From the IMG/VR virus record IMGVR_UViG_3300017781_000155, positions 1 through 22,691 of that record: DNA of 22,691 bases; one strand, written 5' to 3'. The position numbers and the translations under genes are program-made. Positions 20,467 to 22,691 of the stretch are shown here, piece by piece. The DNA comes from a virus. Each line of letters opens with the position of its first letter. Position 1 is the stretch's first letter. The notes under the pieces were generated by a model. It ran no database searches, was not told the DNA's origin, and saw nothing but the letters and a program-made list of their open reading frames with translations.

Positions 20467-20682
20467 CTACCTTTTACTAATCGTAAAACTTAATTCAAAA
20501 TTAAACTGTATCTCCCGCTTAAGAAGAGAGATAATCTTGCCAAACTTCAACCCAAATGTTTTAGGTTCTGGCACATCCCTCCTGCTGCGGTGCCGCAACA
20601 TTAACTCAAATCCTCTATTAATTTCAGAAGATTCTTCTGGTTTATTTAGATAACTTTTTCCTTCTTCCTGGTTTTTTGTCAT
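20467..20682 (-). CDS. Small conserved cyanophage protein, 71 aa
   Basis: A 71-residue basic protein: MTKNQEEGKSYLNKPEESSE, then INRGFELMLRHRSRRDVPEP, KTFGLKFGKIISLLKREIQF. The LRHRxRRDVPEPKTFG core looks like a family shared among cyanophages; the function is unknown. GGAG eight bases before ATG 20682 decides the start, and the gene overlaps the end of the 126-residue gene by 41 bases. The alternating hydrophobic C-terminus (FNFELSFTIS) suggests a beta strand. Confidence 0.68.
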   Translation of the reverse strand: MTKNQEEGKSYLNKPEESSEINRGFELMLRHRSRRDVPEPKTFGLKFGKIISLLKREIQFNFELSFTISKR

Positions 20683-21022
20683 TGCTGTATCTCCAAGCGT
20701 CTTCAAGAATACCATAAAGATATTCTTTTATTTTTCTTGCTTGTGGTTTTGGAATGTGACCGTAACCTTCTCGCAATTGCTTGTGAGTATCGTCTTGACC
20801 ACCCTGAAGATATCCTTCAAGATCCAGAATCAACAAATTAATTTCTGCTGCCGTTTTACTTTCGATAAAATCATCAGCATGTCGGCGTTTTGCATTATAT
20901 ATTTTTAGATAGTCATACATTTTAAGTACAAACTTACCTTCAAAGGCAAAATCGATTGCTTTCTCTACGTCGTAGTAGAGTGTAACAAACTCAACGTCCT
21001 CTTCCATTAGTGCAGAAACCAT
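20642..21022 (-). CDS. Conserved cyanophage protein, 126 aa, helical
   Basis: A 126-residue protein: an acidic start (MVSALMEEDVEFVTLYYDVE), KAIDFAFEGKFVLKMYDYLK, NLLILDLEGYLQGGQDDTHK and a C-terminal GYGHIPKPQARKIKEYLYGI followed by a very basic tail (KKPGRRKKLSK). I do not recognise a function, but the GYGH-PKPQARKIK region looks conserved and the basic tail could bind nucleic acid. The frame opens at a TTG (21040); ATG 21022 is preferred although it has no clear ribosome-binding site. It follows the carbamoyltransferase stop by 14 bases. Confidence 0.72.
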   Translation of the reverse strand: MVSALMEEDVEFVTLYYDVEKAIDFAFEGKFVLKMYDYLKIYNAKRRHADDFIESKTAAEINLLILDLEGYLQGGQDDTHKQLREGYGHIPKPQARKIKEYLYGILEDAWRYSNDKKPGRRKKLSK

Positions 21023-21036
21023 TGTAAAATTATATA

Positions 21037-22691
21037 TCAAAGATTGGATTTAAACAACCTCTTATTCTCAAAAAACCATAAGTAATCGAGCAAAGAGGAG
21101 CATAATGTATTCAGAGCATCCTCTGGCGCTTCTACCAAAGGTTCACCTGCTAAATTAAAACTTGTGTTTAGTAAGATACCATGCCCTGTTATATTTTTAA
21201 ACTCTAGGAGAAGGTCATGTAAGAAATGATCTGAATTTACGGTTTGAATTCTACAAGTACCATCAACATGAGTTACACCAGGAATTATATCAGATATCAC
21301 AGGAAAGCAAGATGTCATGTGTGGATTTGGAATTACATTGTCAAAGTATAAGTGAGCATCAGACTCTAGAACCATAGCAGCAAAGGGTCTATACCACTCC
21401 CTCTTCTTTATCTTGTTCACTATGTCCTTTGCCTCTGGATTAAGAGCATTGAATAGTATAGATCTATTTCCCAATGCCCTCTGACCCGCCTCTGCCTGCC
21501 CGTAGAAGACCGCTACAGATCGATTCTTAGATAAGAGTATAGCAACATCTTTTATCGATGCTCTAATGACTTTACAGTCTTTGTGTGCAACTGGGGCATG
21601 ATGAAGAACTCCATGATAACTCGTAGTTACTTCAGGATAAATCTTCATGTCTTTAGTTTTGCATCGATATGTATATAAGCAAGTACCAATTGACAAATTG
21701 CTATCATCACATACAGGATCAAAATAAAAATTTATATCAGGATATTTTTGCAACAACTCATAATTGGTGATGATATTCATAGCATATCCACCACTGATAC
21801 AAACATTTTTTATACCAGTAAGGGAGACATACTTATCAACAATGTCTATGACTTGCTCTTGACACTGGCGTTGAACTTCATGACAAAAATTAGCAAATGG
21901 TTGATAATTATCCTCAGTCATTTGTAACATACTGGATGAATCATATGCCTCTGTAAACAGTTGTCTCAACAGTTTAGGATAGTCCTTAAAGTATTGTTTT
22001 ATATTCTTATAAACATCCTCACCCCTCAAGTTAAAGTTTGGAATTGATTTACCATATGAAGACAGTCCCATTGCCTTGCCACAATTATCTGGGTCAGATC
22101 CTATCGCTATTGCAGCACAATTATAAAGATTACCAATATCTATTAGTCCATGATAAATTTTATGCATCTCAAAATCAACATCCTGCTTCGTCTTCATGCA
22201 TACACTAGTATTATCATCAAGTTTAGACATGTATCTTTTATATAATGGTTTAAATCTATGTGGATATGAAACCTCATAAACACTAGTGCATTCATATGCC
22301 TCTACGGGTTTATTATCCACACCTCTAAGAAAAGCTCCCGCAGAATCAATAGTTATCACTAAAGATTTTTTAAACCCACTAGCATAAAAAGCATGTGCTG
22401 CATGAAATAAATGATGATGACCTTCAGGTTCCACCATAGTACAACTTGGTGCATAACTCAGAAGTTCATAATCTTGTCTAATCTTTACCTCTTTAGATTC
22501 ACCATTAGAAAAAAGTAAGTAATCAAGATCATAAAATAAATTATTTTTCCTTGCTACCTCTATCAATACATCATAATTGTTGTCATGTTTTACTTTAGTA
22601 TATCTCTCAGACTTAAAATAAGTATCAACCACACCATCCTTTACGACACATAGTGATGCATCATGGCTACTACTTATACTCATTATTTTCA
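21037..22691 (-). CDS. NodU/CmcH-type carbamoyltransferase, start codon at window edge
   Basis: An O-carbamoyltransferase of the NodU family, which moves a carbamoyl group from carbamoyl phosphate (through an adenylate) to a hydroxyl. The N-terminal Kae1-like domain shows SISSSHDASLCVV, GHHHLFHAAHAFYASGF (metal-binding His cluster), VITIDSAGAF, CGKAMGLSSYG and NVCISGGYAMN. The C-terminal domain shows YGQAEAGQRALGNRSILFNA, REWYRPFAAMV and LLNTSFNLAGEPLVEAPEDA. An internal ATG lies at 22683, but upstream the frame stays open as xTG AAA ATA ATG, so the true start is probably an ATG or GTG whose first base falls just outside the window; MKIMSIS then fits the family's usual MKILGIS opening. Length is about 550 residues, normal for the family. 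The substrate is unknown; host surface sugars are one option. Confidence 0.9.
   Translation of the reverse strand, partial: KIMSISSSHDASLCVVKDGVVDTYFKSERYTKVKHDNNYDVLIEVARKNNLFYDLDYLLFSNGESKEVKIRQDYELLSYAPSCTMVEPEGHHHLFHAAHAFYASGFKKSLVITIDSAGAFLRGVDNKPVEAYECTSVYEVSYPHRFKPLYKRYMSKLDDNTSVCMKTKQDVDFEMHKIYHGLIDIGNLYNCAAIAIGSDPDNCGKAMGLSSYGKSIPNFNLRGEDVYKNIKQYFKDYPKLLRQLFTEAYDSSSMLQMTEDNYQPFANFCHEVQRQCQEQVIDIVDKYVSLTGIKNVCISGGYAMNIITNYELLQKYPDINFYFDPVCDDSNLSIGTCLYTYRCKTKDMKIYPEVTTSYHGVLHHAPVAHKDCKVIRASIKDVAILLSKNRSVAVFYGQAEAGQRALGNRSILFNALNPEAKDIVNKIKKREWYRPFAAMVLESDAHLYFDNVIPNPHMTSCFPVISDIIPGVTHVDGTCRIQTVNSDHFLHDLLLEFKNITGHGILLNTSFNLAGEPLVEAPEDALNTLCSSLLDYLWFFENKRLFKSNL

Overview
The window reads as a piece of the genome of a T4-like marine cyanophage (a contractile-tailed myovirus of Prochlorococcus or Synechococcus). 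The evidence is a T4-type core on an AT-rich background (gp4, gp26, gp48, gp53, gp32, gp33, gp59), combined with genes typical of cyanomyoviruses: PhoH, ThyX, a degenerate glutaredoxin, a DUF4278 protein, a DUF6433-type protein, a DUF1825-like protein and a NodU-type carbamoyltransferase. Genes are packed almost end to end, often overlapping as TAATG, TGATG or ATGA. I see no tRNA, rRNA, CRISPR array, insertion sequence, photosynthesis gene or homing endonuclease.

Layout. (1) 1-6265, minus strand, tail and baseplate: a partial structural protein leaving the window at base 1, an 831-residue tape-measure-like protein, a 57-residue gp51-position ORF, the gp26-family protein and a tail-tube-fold protein that may be the gp54 equivalent. 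(2) 6309-11244, plus strand: gp4 head-completion nuclease, an unrecognised conserved structural protein, the gp48 tube cap, and a 792-residue gp53 wedge protein enlarged by a beta-propeller-like insert. (3) 11251-14995, minus strand, replication and late-transcription block: PhoH, a PD-(D/E)XK nuclease, gp33, gp59, a DUF1825-like protein and gp32. This keeps the T4 order 33-59-32 with one extra gene. (4) 15050-22691, minus strand: accessory and early genes, including carbamoyltransferase, many small cyanophage proteins, glutaredoxin, an SGNH hydrolase, a DUF4278 protein, a putative 2OG-Fe(II) oxygenase and ThyX.

Control signals. Four promoters with sigma70-like -35/-10 boxes at exactly 17-base spacing sit before the 64-residue gene (19062-19090), the 54-residue gene (17194-17222), the 61-residue gene (16701-16729, fused to an intrinsic terminator) and gp32 (12293-12321). 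T4-late-like octamers one base from TATAAATA precede gp26 and phoH, and a weaker one lies in the divergent gap before gp4. This fits host-type promoters for early and middle genes and gp33-dependent promoters for structural genes.

Most notable observation: the gp26-family gene ends on a canonical -1 slippery heptamer, T TTT TTC, in the correct frame. A -1 slip leads without a stop into the 57-residue ORF, which lacks a ribosome-binding site, and the next gene is the tape-measure candidate. This reproduces the lambda G / GT / tape-measure arrangement inside a T4-like baseplate operon, and suggests that gp26 and the gp51-position ORF form a frameshifted tail-assembly chaperone pair. Other points of interest are the propeller insertion in gp53, two neighbouring tape-measure-like proteins that look related, a promoter whose -35 box spans a terminator loop, and a 10-bp inverted repeat across the gp32 promoter.
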